Shown here one piece after another: positions 54,911 through 63,940 of a stretch of DNA of 64,000 bases. A program made the translations under genes and the position numbers. This DNA comes from Methylobacterium sp. UNC378MF (GTDB lineage: Bacteria; Pseudomonadota; Alphaproteobacteria; Rhizobiales; Beijerinckiaceae): positions 1-64,000 of the forward strand of contig NZ_FMWU01000021.1 of the NCBI RefSeq assembly GCF_900103195.1, given 5' to 3'. The notes beneath the pieces are model-generated. The model was not told where the DNA came from. It worked only from the letters and a program-made list of their open reading frames with translations, and ran no database searches. Numbering within the stretch: the stretch's first letter is position 1; each line of letters starts with the position of its first letter.

Positions 54911-55876
54911 TCAGAACAGGTCTTCGACCTTCGCCCCTTCCGGATCCACCCAGCGCCAATCCTCCCCCATCTGGTGGCGGAACCACGTGAACTGGCGCTT
55001 GGCGTAGGCCCGCGTATCCGCCTGCCCCCGGTCGATCGCCGCTTCAAGGCTCACAGCCCCGTCGAGATGGGCGATCAGCCCCGGAACGCCGTGGGCGCGC
55101 ATGACCGGCAGCATCGGATCGAGCCGGCGCTCCCGCAGGCGGGCGACCTCGTCCAGCGCGCCCTCCGCGATCATGGTCCGGAAGCGGGCGTCGATGCGGG
55201 CGCGCAGCACCGCGCGGTCGGGTGCCAGGAAGATCTTCCGGAGGTCCCGGCCGGCGAGAGGGCCGGGCACGGGATCGCCGTAGAAGCTCGCGATCGGCCG
55301 CCCCGTCGCGCGAAAGATCTCCAGGGCGCGCATCACCCGCATCCGGTCGCTCGGCCGCAGGCGGGCAGCCCCCTCGGGATCGTGCCGGGCGAGGTCGGCA
55401 TGGAGCGCCTCGGTAGGGCGCCCGTCGGCCTCCGCCCGCACCTGCGTGCGGACCGCTTCCGGCACCGGCGGCAGTTCCGAAAACCCCTGCTCCAGCGCCC
55501 GGAAATACAGGCCCGTGCCACCGACGAAAACCGGCATCTGCCCACCGAGCGTCGCCAGCAGCGCCGCCGCGTCCCGCGAGAAATGCCCGACGGAGTAGTT
55601 CACGGCGCCGTCGACATGGCCGTAGAGCCGGTGGGGCACCCGCGCCTCCTCGTCCGGATCGGGCCGGGCGGTCAGGCGGTGCAGATCCGCGTAGACCTGC
55701 ATGGAATCGGTGTTGATCACCACGCCGCCGTGACGCTCCGCCAGCCGGGTGGCGAGCGCCGACTTGCCCGAGGCGGTGGGCCCTGCGATGAGGATCGCCG
55801 CCGGGCGCCCCCCGGCCTCCTCCCGGTCTGGCGGCAAGGCGAAACTCCACGATGCTGGTCGCGGTCCTGATAGCAA
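54911..55876 (-). CDS. miaA: tRNA dimethylallyltransferase
   Basis: A 321-residue enzyme that prenylates A37 of tRNAs reading UNN codons. AILIAGPTASGKSALATRLA is the P-loop, followed by INTDSMQVYADL, FVGGTGLYFRAL and the C-terminal QFTWFRHQM. The first ~25 residues are poorly conserved and the true start may be slightly downstream. As given, it overlaps the divergent serB start by 25 bp, so the two share a promoter region. Confidence 0.94.
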   Translation of the reverse strand: MLSGPRPASWSFALPPDREEAGGRPAAILIAGPTASGKSALATRLAERHGGVVINTDSMQVYADLHRLTARPDPDEEARVPHRLYGHVDGAVNYSVGHFSRDAAALLATLGGQMPVFVGGTGLYFRALEQGFSELPPVPEAVRTQVRAEADGRPTEALHADLARHDPEGAARLRPSDRMRVMRALEIFRATGRPIASFYGDPVPGPLAGRDLRKIFLAPDRAVLRARIDARFRTMIAEGALDEVARLRERRLDPMLPVMRAHGVPGLIAHLDGAVSLEAAIDRGQADTRAYAKRQFTWFRHQMGEDWRWVDPEGAKVEDLF

Positions 55877-56745
55877 ACCCGGATCGGCCGTCCATCACCG
55901 ACGCGGTGCTGGCCGAGACGCGCGCCGTGCTGCGGACGGAGCACCAGCCCCGAATCCTGCACGGGGAGGTGGCGGCCGAGGTGCTGGTGCCGGGTGAGCC
56001 CGGGATCGCCCTGGCCCTTACGGAGAAGCTGCGGGCGGCCCTGGCCGGGGAGCCGCTCGACCTCGCGGTGCTGCCCGCCGACGCGCACCGGCGCAAGCGC
56101 CTCTTCCTGGCCGACATGGATTCCACCATGATCGAGCAGGAATGCATCGACGAGCTCGCCGGGACGCTCGGCCTCAAGGACCACGTGGCAGCGATCACCG
56201 AGCGGGCGATGCGCGGCGAGATCGCCTTCGAGCCGGCGCTCCGCGAGCGCGTGGCGCTCCTGAAGGACATCCCGGTGGAGGTGGTCGATGAACTGATCGC
56301 CCGGCACCTGACCCTGACCCCGGGCGGCCGCACGCTGGTCCAGACGATGCGGGCGCACAACGTCCACACCTGCCTGGTCTCGGGAGGTTTCACCCTGTTC
56401 ACTGGCCCGATCGCCGCGATGATCGGCTTCCACGAGCACCGCTCGAATGTGCTCGGTGTGGCCGAGGGGCGGCTGACCGGGACGGTGGAAGATCCGATCG
56501 TCGGCAAGGCCGAGAAGCGCGCGTCGCTGATCGCGCTGCGCGGGACGCTGGGCCTCGGTCACGTGGATACGCTGGCAGTGGGCGACGGGGCCAACGATCT
56601 CGACATGCTGGGCGAGGCCGGCCTCGGCGTGGCCTTCCGGGCAAAGCCCGCGGTCGCGGCCGCGGCGCGGGTCCGGGTCGAGCACGGCGACCTCACCGCG
56701 CTCCTGTACCTGCAGGGCTACGCGGCGGCGGAGTTCGTGGGGTGA
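55852..56745 (+). CDS. serB: Phosphoserine phosphatase
   Basis: A 297-residue protein: an N-terminal ~85-residue regulatory region and a HAD catalytic domain. The nucleophile motif LFLADMDSTMIEQECIDE, motif II CLVSGGFTLFTG and motif III/IV GDGANDLDMLGEAGLG are intact. It catalyses the last step of serine synthesis, which matters for serine-cycle methylotrophs. Divergent to miaA. Confidence 0.94.
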   Translation: MLVAVLIANPDRPSITDAVLAETRAVLRTEHQPRILHGEVAAEVLVPGEPGIALALTEKLRAALAGEPLDLAVLPADAHRRKRLFLADMDSTMIEQECIDELAGTLGLKDHVAAITERAMRGEIAFEPALRERVALLKDIPVEVVDELIARHLTLTPGGRTLVQTMRAHNVHTCLVSGGFTLFTGPIAAMIGFHEHRSNVLGVAEGRLTGTVEDPIVGKAEKRASLIALRGTLGLGHVDTLAVGDGANDLDMLGEAGLGVAFRAKPAVAAAARVRVEHGDLTALLYLQGYAAAEFVG

Positions 56746-56748
56746 GGC

Positions 56749-57057
56749 TCAGTGCAGGGTGCGGGTCAGGGCGATGACCGCGCCCGGAACCGCCAGGGTC
56801 TGAAAGCCGATCGCACCGACCAGCCAGCGCTTCGTCTCGACCTTCGCGGAAGCGGTTGCGCCCTTCAGGGCCTCGATATCGCTGCGAACGACCTGGATAT
56901 CCGCTTGCACATCACGGATGTCGGCTTTCGTGGCGATGTTTCCGTCAAAGGCGTCGACAAGCGCGTCGGCCAAGCCCTCCGCCTGCTCGGGCGACAGCTT
57001 CGCCGTCTCCCACAGGACGCGGGCGAATCTCAGGGCGTCGAAGGCGACGGCCGTCAT
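56749..57057 (-). CDS. DUF1640-like coiled-coil protein with C-terminal membrane anchor
   Basis: A 102-residue protein: LRFARVLWETAKLSPEQAEG, an amphipathic coiled coil (NIATKADIRDVQADIQVVRS), then a single TM segment (WLVGAIGFQTLAVPGAVIAL). This is the layout of bacterial DUF1640/CCDC90-like proteins, whose role is not established. It converges on serB with only 3 bases between the stops. Confidence 0.7.
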   Translation of the reverse strand: MTAVAFDALRFARVLWETAKLSPEQAEGLADALVDAFDGNIATKADIRDVQADIQVVRSDIEALKGATASAKVETKRWLVGAIGFQTLAVPGAVIALTRTLH

Positions 57058-57188
57058 GGGGCCGGGATCGTTCGAGCCGCACCGACTCGCGCCGCCCCGC
57101 AGCGCCGCGTCAATGCGCGGGCCCCTGAACGCGCGAGGGCCGCCGCTCCTCGCGAAGCGACGGCCCTCTTCAGTGCAGATGAGGCCGC

Positions 57189-58748
57189 TCAGTCGAGGCC
57201 GACGGCCACGAAGCGCACATCGCCGGTGGCGCTCGCCACCAGCAGCAGCACCGACTTGCGCCCGTCCTTCTTGAGGGCGTCGATCCGCTTGGTCACCTCC
57301 GCGGGGGTGCTCACCGACTCCTGGCCGACCTCGACGATCACCTCGCCGGGCTGGATCCGCTTGTCGGCGGCGGTCGAGTTCGGGTCGACGCGGGTGACGA
57401 CCACGCCCTTCACGGTATCCTTGATGGAGTACTTCTTGCGCAGCTCGTCGGTCATGCCGGAGAGGTTGAGGCCGAGCGCCTGCCGGGTCGCGCTCTCGGG
57501 CTCCGGCTGGCGCAGGTTGGCGAGTTGCGGCTTGTCGCTGTCCTCCAGGCGGCCCAGGGTGACGGGCTTGGTCACCTCCTCGCCCTTGCGCATGACGACC
57601 ACGTCGACCTTCTGGCCGACCGGGGTCGAGGCGACGATGCGCGGAAGGTCGCCCGAGGCCTTCACCGGCGCGCCGTTGAACTTCAGGATCACGTCGCCGA
57701 CCTCGATCCCGGCGGACTTGGCCGGTCCCTTCTCGTCGACGCCGGCGACCAGGGCGCCTCGCGGCCCACCCTTGAGGTTGAGCGCCTCCGCAGTGGCATC
57801 ATCGACGTTCTGGATGCGCACGCCGAGCCAGCCGCGGCGGACCTCGCCGAAATCGCGGAGCTGGTCGATCACCGGCTTGGCCGTGCCCGACGGCACCGCG
57901 AAGCCGATGCCCACCGAGCCGCCGGTCGGCGACAGGATCGCCGTGTTGATGCCGATCACCTCTCCATCCATGTTGAACAGCGGCCCACCCGAATTGCCCT
58001 TGTTGATGGCCGCATCGGTCTGAATGTAGTTGTCGTAGGGTCCGGACTCGATGTTCCGGCCCCGGGCCGAGACGATGCCGGCCGAGACCGAGCCGCCGAG
58101 CCCGAACGGGTTGCCGATGGCGATGACCCAGTCGCCCGGCCGCATCTTGTCGGAATCCCCGAACGGCACGGCCTTCAGCGGGCGATCGGCAGTGGGCTTC
58201 ACCCGCAGCACCGCGAGGTCGATCTTCGAATCCTTGCCGACGATCTCGGCCTTCAGCTTGGTGCCGTCGTGCAGGATGACCTGGATGTCGTTGGCGTCGC
58301 CGATGACATGGTTGTTGGTCACCACGATCCCGGAGGCGTCGATGATGAAGCCGGAGCCCAGGGAGTTCGACTTGCGCTGCTGGCGCGGCGCGTCGTTGTC
58401 GCCCCGCTCGCCACTACCGCCGCGGCCGCCGCGGCGGTTGAAGAACTCCTCGAACAGGTCCTCGAACGGTGTGCCCGGAGGTACCTGCGGCCCGGCGCGG
58501 CCGGCGCGCGCTTCGACCGTCGTGGAGGCGGAGATGTTCACCACCGCGTCGGTAACCTGCTCGGCGAGGTCGGCGAGCGAGGCCGGCCCCTTGGCGAAGG
58601 CAGGAACCGGCAGGGCAGCGGTCGCCACGGATGCGCCGACCAAGATCGACGCCATCAGCGCGCGGGCGCGGGATCGGGGCTGCGCCTTGGCGCGGCCGAA
58701 GGGCGCCTCAGCGGCGCTCGCGACGGGGTGCATGATCGACCTCTTCAT
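57189..58748 (-). CDS. Do/DegP-family periplasmic serine protease
   Basis: A 519-residue HtrA protein. ATG 58748 precedes a signal peptide (hydrophobic ALMASILVGASVATAALPVPAFA, cleavage ~residue 53); the frame further upstream is not conserved. The catalytic triad is in TNNHVIGDAN (His), DSKIDLAVLRV (Asp) and INKGNSGGPLFN (Ser). Two PDZ domains follow (GWLGVRIQNVDDATAEALNL and the C-terminal GVVVTRVDPNSTAADKRIQ). A Gly/Arg-rich loop near residue ~105-120 is the LA-loop region. It degrades or refolds envelope proteins and follows hflKC on the same strand. Confidence 0.92.
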   Translation of the reverse strand: MKRSIMHPVASAAEAPFGRAKAQPRSRARALMASILVGASVATAALPVPAFAKGPASLADLAEQVTDAVVNISASTTVEARAGRAGPQVPPGTPFEDLFEEFFNRRGGRGGSGERGDNDAPRQQRKSNSLGSGFIIDASGIVVTNNHVIGDANDIQVILHDGTKLKAEIVGKDSKIDLAVLRVKPTADRPLKAVPFGDSDKMRPGDWVIAIGNPFGLGGSVSAGIVSARGRNIESGPYDNYIQTDAAINKGNSGGPLFNMDGEVIGINTAILSPTGGSVGIGFAVPSGTAKPVIDQLRDFGEVRRGWLGVRIQNVDDATAEALNLKGGPRGALVAGVDEKGPAKSAGIEVGDVILKFNGAPVKASGDLPRIVASTPVGQKVDVVVMRKGEEVTKPVTLGRLEDSDKPQLANLRQPEPESATRQALGLNLSGMTDELRKKYSIKDTVKGVVVTRVDPNSTAADKRIQPGEVIVEVGQESVSTPAEVTKRIDALKKDGRKSVLLLVASATGDVRFVAVGLD

Positions 58749-58849
58749 GAACGCGTTTCCGGCTCCGCGGGCTCCCGACCGGAAGTCGACCGCCCGCGGA
58801 TTTTGACTCGTAGAGGTATCGCGGCGCCAGCGCGCCGACACCCGCCCGA

Positions 58850-59815
58850 TCAGCGCCCCGTTCCGGCCGTCGACCCGGTCATGGCACTCGGATCGACCGG
58901 TCCGCGCGGTCCGCGCGCCGCCGAGGCAGCCGCGCGTCCCTGCGGGTCGCTGAAGTACCGGAAGAAGTCCGAGCTCGGGCTGATCACCAGACGGGTATCG
59001 GATCCCTTCAGCCCGCTCTCGTAGGCCTGCATCGAGCGGTAGAAGCTGAAGAAGTCCGCATCCTTGCCGAACGCGTCGGCGAGGATGCGGTTCTTGTCCG
59101 CGTCACCCTGTCCGCGCAGCTGCTCGGATTTCTGAGTGGCCTCGGCCAGGATCACCGTCACCTCGCGGTCGGCCTTGGCGCGGATCGTGGCGGCAATCTG
59201 GTCGCCGTTGGCGCGGATGTCGGCGGCCTCGCGCTCGCGCTCGGTCTTCATCCGCCGGTAGACGGCGGCCGAGTTCTGCGCGGGCAGGTCGACGCGGGTC
59301 ATGCGCAGATCGACGATCTCGATGCCGAGCGCCTTGGCCTGCCGGTTCACGTCCTCCTGGATCTGGTGCATCAGCTGCCCGCGATCGGTCTTCACGATCG
59401 CGTCGCGGGTCGAGCGGGCGAGCACGTTGCGCAGGCCGGAATTGGTGAAGCTCGCGAGCCGCTGGTTGGCCAGGCCGATATTGCCCACCGCCTGATAGAA
59501 GCGCAGCGGATCGACGATCCGGTAGCGGGCGAAGGCGTCCACCTCCAGGTTCTGCCGGTCGGCGGTGAGCACCGTCTGCACCGGCAGGTCGAGGTCGAGC
59601 ACGCGCTTGTCGAAGATGACCACGTTCTCCATGAACGGGATCTTGAAGTAGAGGCCGGGCTTGTCCTCGCCGGTGGCGTTGAGGACGGCGCGGACGCGGC
59701 CGAACTGCAGGACGAGCGCCTGCTGCATCTGGCCGACGGTGAAGATCGAGGCGTAGAGCCCGATCGCGACGATCGCCGCGATCGCGATCAGGCCGGTGCG
59801 GAGTGCCTGTTTCAT
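58850..59815 (-). CDS. hflC: HflC, SPFH/band 7 subunit of the FtsH regulator
   Basis: A 321-residue membrane protein: N-terminal TM TGLIAIAAIVAIGLYASIF, then the SPFH domain (ALVLQFGRVRAVL, GLYFKIPFMENVVIFDKRVL) and a coiled coil around ANGDQIAATIRAKADREVTV. ATG 59815 overlaps the hflK stop as ATGA. HflKC forms a cage around FtsH and modulates its proteolysis. The C-terminal ~30 residues are Ala/Gly/Pro-rich. Confidence 0.94.
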   Translation of the reverse strand: MKQALRTGLIAIAAIVAIGLYASIFTVGQMQQALVLQFGRVRAVLNATGEDKPGLYFKIPFMENVVIFDKRVLDLDLPVQTVLTADRQNLEVDAFARYRIVDPLRFYQAVGNIGLANQRLASFTNSGLRNVLARSTRDAIVKTDRGQLMHQIQEDVNRQAKALGIEIVDLRMTRVDLPAQNSAAVYRRMKTEREREAADIRANGDQIAATIRAKADREVTVILAEATQKSEQLRGQGDADKNRILADAFGKDADFFSFYRSMQAYESGLKGSDTRLVISPSSDFFRYFSDPQGRAAASAARGPRGPVDPSAMTGSTAGTGR

Positions 59816-60996
59816 CGGGCGGCTCCCGTCTGGCTCTGGGCCCGGGCGCCGAACTCGGAGAGCGGCAGCACCGGCAGCACGCCGGCCGCGGTCGCGGCGC
59901 CGGGCTGGGTGCCGTTCTGGTCGATGATCACCTTGTTCACGGAGCCCAGGACCTTCTCCATCGTCTCCAGGAAGATCCGCTCGCGGCTGATCGCCGGGGC
60001 GGCCTTGTAGGAGGCATAGACCTCGCTGAAGCGCGCGGCCTGGCCGGTGGCGTCGGCGGTCGCCTTCGTCCGGTAGGCCTCGGCCTGCTGGACGATCTGG
60101 GACGCCTTGCCGCGGGCCTGCGGCACTTCGCGGCTGGCGTAGGTCTTGGCCTCGTTCTGCGCGGTGTCGGCGTCCTGCTGGGCGGCGTTCACGTCGATGA
60201 AGGCGGGGCGTACCTCCGGCGGCGGGTTCACCGAGACGAGCTGCACCACCTCGATGCGCACGCCGGCGCCGTACTCGTCGAGCCCCTTCTGGACCATCTC
60301 CTTCACCTCCTGGGCGATGCTCGACTGCTCGTTGGTGAGGATCGCCTGGATGTTGCGGCGGCCGATCACCTCGCGCATCGCGCTCTCGGAGATCGCCTTG
60401 ATGGTGCCCTCCGGGTTCTGGAGGTTGAACACGAAGTCGGAGGCCTTCAGCGGGTTGATCCGCCACTGCACCTCGAAGTCGAGATCGACGATGTTCTCGT
60501 CGCCGGTAAGGATCAGGCTCTCGTCCGGCACGTCGCGGTTGCGGCCCTGGCCGCCCGGGCCGGAGCGGAAGCCGATCTGGATTGAGTTCTGCGATCCGAC
60601 GTCGGGCTTGACCACGCCGCCGATCGGATAGGGGAAATTGTAGCGCAGGCCCTCGCCCTTGGTGCCGACATAGCGGCCGAAGATCGTCTCGATGCCGACC
60701 TGCCGGGGGTAGACGGTGTAGAAGCCGGTGGCGAGCCAGATGGCGATGGCCAGGACGGCGATCACGGCCGCACTGCGGCCGCCGCCGACGCCGGTCGAAC
60801 CGCCGCCGCCATAGCCGCCGCCCGAACCGCCGCCGCCCGGGATCAGACCGCGCAGACGGTCCTGCCCGCGCCGGAGCAGATCCTCGAGGTTCGGCGGCGT
60901 CTTGCCACCGCCGCCGCCACCACCCCAGGGACCGCTGCCGTTACCGCCGGGCCGGCCCCAGGGGCCCCCGCCGCCGCTCTGATTGCTCCAAGGCAT
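59812..60996 (-). CDS. hflK: HflK, SPFH/band 7 subunit of the FtsH regulator
   Basis: A 394-residue protein with a Gly-rich cytoplasmic N-terminus (residues ~1-75), TM AAVIAVLAIAIWLATGFYTV and the SPFH domain (VYPRQVGIETIFGRYVGTK, GLRYNFPYPIGGV). The coiled coil contains EAKTYASREVPQARGKASQI. Coupled to hflC by ATGA overlap. Confidence 0.94.
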   Translation of the reverse strand: MPWSNQSGGGGPWGRPGGNGSGPWGGGGGGGKTPPNLEDLLRRGQDRLRGLIPGGGGSGGGYGGGGSTGVGGGRSAAVIAVLAIAIWLATGFYTVYPRQVGIETIFGRYVGTKGEGLRYNFPYPIGGVVKPDVGSQNSIQIGFRSGPGGQGRNRDVPDESLILTGDENIVDLDFEVQWRINPLKASDFVFNLQNPEGTIKAISESAMREVIGRRNIQAILTNEQSSIAQEVKEMVQKGLDEYGAGVRIEVVQLVSVNPPPEVRPAFIDVNAAQQDADTAQNEAKTYASREVPQARGKASQIVQQAEAYRTKATADATGQAARFSEVYASYKAAPAISRERIFLETMEKVLGSVNKVIIDQNGTQPGAATAAGVLPVLPLSEFGARAQSQTGAAR

Positions 60997-61280
60997 CCTA
61001 GCCGTCGTCTCCTGCCTGTCCGCGCCCAGCCCGCACCCCGGCCCGCGCCCCTTGCCTGAACGGCCACGCTCGCCCGCCTAGTCCCGGCCATGCGGACCGA
61101 TCGCGATGCGACCTCGTCCGCGTGGAGGCCCTAAGAGCCTGCACGCGCGCATTTTCCCGCAGGATGCGCATGCCCGGCGTGAGCCTGCGCACCTGACAGG
61201 CACCTGCGGGCGCACGCCCCATGCTGTCAAGGCTGGCAGGTGGGCATGCGCGGTGCGGAACGCAAATGCGGCGGCGCGCC

Positions 61281-61769
61281 TCAGCGCACGCGCTCCCAAT
61301 CGACGAAGGCGAAGGCGTGCTCGTCCCGCGGTCCTGCCGGGTGCGCCTCGCGGAACGTCTCCCGGAAGCGGCCGCGGTCGACGACCGGGAATCGCACATC
61401 GCCCTCGGGCTCGGCCGCGACCTCGGTGAGATGGAGCCGGTCGGCATGCGGGAGCGCGAGTGCGTAGATCTCGGCCCCACCGACCACCATCAGCTCCGTC
61501 CCGGCGGCAGCCAGCGCCGATTCCCAATCGTGGACGGTCTCGACCCCCTCGGCGCGGAAGGCGCGATCCCGCGTGAGCACCAGGGTGCGACGCCCCGGCA
61601 GGGGGCGGCCGATCGAATCCCAGGTCCGGCGCCCCATCAGCATCGGCTTGCCCATGGTCAGGGCCTTGAAGCGCTTGAGATCGCTGGAGAGATGCCAGGC
61701 GAGCCCGTTGTCGCGGCCGATCACGCCGTTACGGGCGACGGCGGCGACCAGGGAGACGATCGGGCTCAT
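61281..61769 (-). CDS. folA: Dihydrofolate reductase
   Basis: A 162-residue enzyme. The N-terminal VSLVAAVARNGVIGRDNGLA and WHLSSDLKRFKALTMGKPML contain the Trp and catalytic Asp of the folate site; LMGRRTWDSIGRPLPGRR and MVVGGAEIYALAL form the NADPH region. It overlaps the thyA stop by 4 bases (ATGA), forming the usual thyA-folA pair. Confidence 0.95.
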   Translation of the reverse strand: MSPIVSLVAAVARNGVIGRDNGLAWHLSSDLKRFKALTMGKPMLMGRRTWDSIGRPLPGRRTLVLTRDRAFRAEGVETVHDWESALAAAGTELMVVGGAEIYALALPHADRLHLTEVAAEPEGDVRFPVVDRGRFRETFREAHPAGPRDEHAFAFVDWERVR

Positions 61770-62560
61770 ACCGCCACCGGGGCCGCGATGGCCGGGTGCG
61801 GCTCGTAACCCTCGATGGCGATGTCCTCGTACCGGAAGGCGAAGAGGTCGCGGACCTCCGGATTGAGCCGCAGCTGCGGCAGCGGGCGCGGGGTCCGGCC
61901 CAGCAGCGTCCGGGTCTGCTCCAGGTGGTTCCGGTAGAGATGCGCGTCGCCCAAGGTGTGGACGAAGTCGCCGACCCCGAGGCCGGTCACCTGGGCGATC
62001 ATGTGGGTCAGGAGAGCGTAGCTCGCGATGTTGAACGGCACGCCGAGGAAGGCGTCCGCCGAACGCTGGTAGAGCTGGCAGGAGAGCCGCCCATCGCTGA
62101 CGTAGAACTGGAACAGGCAGTGGCAGGGGGCGAGCGCCATCCGGTCGAGGTCGGCCGGGTTCCAGGCCGAGACGATCAGGCGGCGGGAATCGGGATTGCG
62201 CCGGATCTCACCCAGCACCCAGGCGATCTGGTCAACCGTGCCGCCGCCGGGCTTCTCCCAGGAGCGCCATTGCTTGCCGTAGACCGGCCCGAGATCACCC
62301 TGCGCGTCCGCCCACTCGTCCCAGATCGTCACGCCGTTCGCTCTGAGCGCGGCCACGTTGGTATCGCCGGTGAGGAACCAGAGCAGCTCGTGGATGATCG
62401 AGCGCAGGTGCAGCCGCTTCGTGGTGACCAGCGGGAAGCCCGCCGAGAGATCGAAACGCATCTGGTGGCCGAACACCGAGAGGGTGCCGGTGCCGGTGCG
62501 GTCGTGCTTGACGGCGCCCTCGTCGAGGATGCGCCGGAGCAGGTCGTGATATGCGTCCAT
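61766..62560 (-). CDS. thyA: Thymidylate synthase
   Basis: A 264-residue ThyA. ATG 62560 gives the canonical MDAYHDLLRRILDEGAVKHD; longer upstream frames are not conserved. LRSIIHELLWFLTGDTN, WDEWADAQGDLGPVYGKQWR and LAPCHCLFQFYV (catalytic Cys ~146) are intact, as is QRSADAFLGVPFNIASYALL. Methylates dUMP using methylene-tetrahydrofolate. Confidence 0.96.
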   Translation of the reverse strand: MDAYHDLLRRILDEGAVKHDRTGTGTLSVFGHQMRFDLSAGFPLVTTKRLHLRSIIHELLWFLTGDTNVAALRANGVTIWDEWADAQGDLGPVYGKQWRSWEKPGGGTVDQIAWVLGEIRRNPDSRRLIVSAWNPADLDRMALAPCHCLFQFYVSDGRLSCQLYQRSADAFLGVPFNIASYALLTHMIAQVTGLGVGDFVHTLGDAHLYRNHLEQTRTLLGRTPRPLPQLRLNPEVRDLFAFRYEDIAIEGYEPHPAIAAPVAV

Positions 62561-62712
62561 CGGGCACTCCTGCATGCCAGAATGGCGGCTGGCAGGTTCC
62601 AAGCCCGTATATGTGCATGGCGAGCGCGAGTCTCGATGCGGGACGGCTCTTGGGCGTGGTTTCTGACGCACTCTTCAGGTTCGGACCGGCGTCTTCTTGG
62701 GCGGCGAACGCA

Positions 62713-63564
62713 TCACCCCGGCCAGAGCAGGTAGGTCACGAGGGCGAGGTTCGACCAGCCGTGCAGGGCGATGCCGGGCCAGAGCCGACCGGTGCGCCAG
62801 CGCAGCCAGCCGAGCGCCAGGGCGAGCGGCAGCAGGGAGATCGGCCGGGCGAGCCCCCAGGACGAGATGTGGGCGGCGGCGAAGATGAGCGCGGTGACCA
62901 CGATCGCCCCCGCAGGCCCGACCACCGCGTTGGCGCGCGCGAAGGCCTCGCCGCGCAGCAGCAGCTCCTCGGCCACGGGCGCCAGGATCGCGAGATAGAC
63001 GAGCCATGCAGTGACCGCGGCCTGGCTCATGAAGGGCGACAGCCGCACATGCTGGCCGAAGCTCGCGCCGAACAGCTCCGCCGTGCCGGTGACCCAGGCG
63101 ATGTGCAGCACCGGCCAGACGAGGAGGAGGCCCAGCAGCGCGACCGGCCGCATCCCGTTCGGCCGCTCCCGGTCCAGGGCAAGGCGGCGGCGCCAGGCGG
63201 CCCGGTCGCGCCACCACGCGCCGCCGAGCACGAGGGCCGCGAGGAAGACCTGGCGCAGGGCGTCGATCGCGAAGGCCCGGTGGGCGAGTTCCACCGCGCC
63301 GAGAAACGGGCGCCGCTCCGGGGGCAGGAACGGGTCGATCCCGTTCCACAGGTCGAAGCCGACGCGCACGGCGGCCAGCGACAGCAGGCTCGCCGCGCCG
63401 AGATAGAGGATCACGAGGGCGACGATGGCGCCGAGCTGCCATGTCGCGGCCCAGAGACGGCCGAGAGGACCTCGGGTGCCGGGCGCGCGCGATTGCGCAC
63501 TTCCGGCAACAGGTTCGCCCGGAGGCTCCAAATGAGACGGCGGCGCGACACGATCGGGCTTCAA
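62713..63564 (-). CDS. CPBP-family intramembrane glutamic endopeptidase
   Basis: About 283 residues with ~7-8 TM segments. Motif 1 APVAEELLLRGEAFARANA (EExxxR), motif 2 FAAAHISS and motif 3 HGWSNLALVTYLLWPG match CPBP/Abi proteases, related to Rce1 and to bacteriocin-immunity proteins. The start is uncertain: the frame is open to 63708, but that part overlaps the tmRNA acceptor region on the other strand. TTG 63564 with GAGGGG upstream is a plausible start. Confidence 0.75.
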   Translation of the reverse strand: MKPDRVAPPSHLEPPGEPVAGSAQSRAPGTRGPLGRLWAATWQLGAIVALVILYLGAASLLSLAAVRVGFDLWNGIDPFLPPERRPFLGAVELAHRAFAIDALRQVFLAALVLGGAWWRDRAAWRRRLALDRERPNGMRPVALLGLLLVWPVLHIAWVTGTAELFGASFGQHVRLSPFMSQAAVTAWLVYLAILAPVAEELLLRGEAFARANAVVGPAGAIVVTALIFAAAHISSWGLARPISLLPLALALGWLRWRTGRLWPGIALHGWSNLALVTYLLWPG

Positions 63565-63599
63565 AACCGGACCGATCCCCTCTATATCTCGGGAGCCGG

Positions 63600-63940
63600 T
63601 CGCGAGGCCGGCTATGGCGATAAACGTTCTTCGCAATAAACCTATCGGACCCGGGGGCGGTACCCGGCGCCTCCACCCAAGCCCAGGACATGCTGCCGCA
63701 AGGTGCATGGTCGGAGCCGGGGCTTCGGCGGGGGCGAAATAGGATCGACGAGGGCGTAAAGGTTGAGCTTTCGCTCGGCATGGTTCCGCCGTTATCGGGC
63801 CTTTGCAATAGTTGCCAACGACAACTTTGCTCCGGTGGCGGTGGCCGCGTAAGCGGTCCCCAATACCGACCTAAAGTCCTAGCGGGTAGCACCGCATAGG
63901 CGGGGTTCGGGGGCACCTGGCAACAGAAGCCTCCACTTCA
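63600..63940 (+). ncRNA. ssrA: Circularly permuted two-piece tmRNA
   Basis: The acceptor piece comes first: its T arm and acceptor strand end in CCTCCACCCA at ~63680. After an intervening loop the coding piece begins with GGGGGCGAAATAGGATCGACG (~63732). The tag frame at 63814-63852 reads ANDNFAPVAVAA followed by TAA, preceded by CAATAGTT, the resume region. This order (3' part upstream of 5' part) is characteristic of alphaproteobacterial ssrA. The outer ends are approximate. Confidence 0.88.

Noticed and set aside
59816..60466. Long N-terminal extension of hflC
   Set aside because: It lies entirely within hflK in another frame and has no SPFH character; ATG 59815 with ATGA coupling is the clear start.
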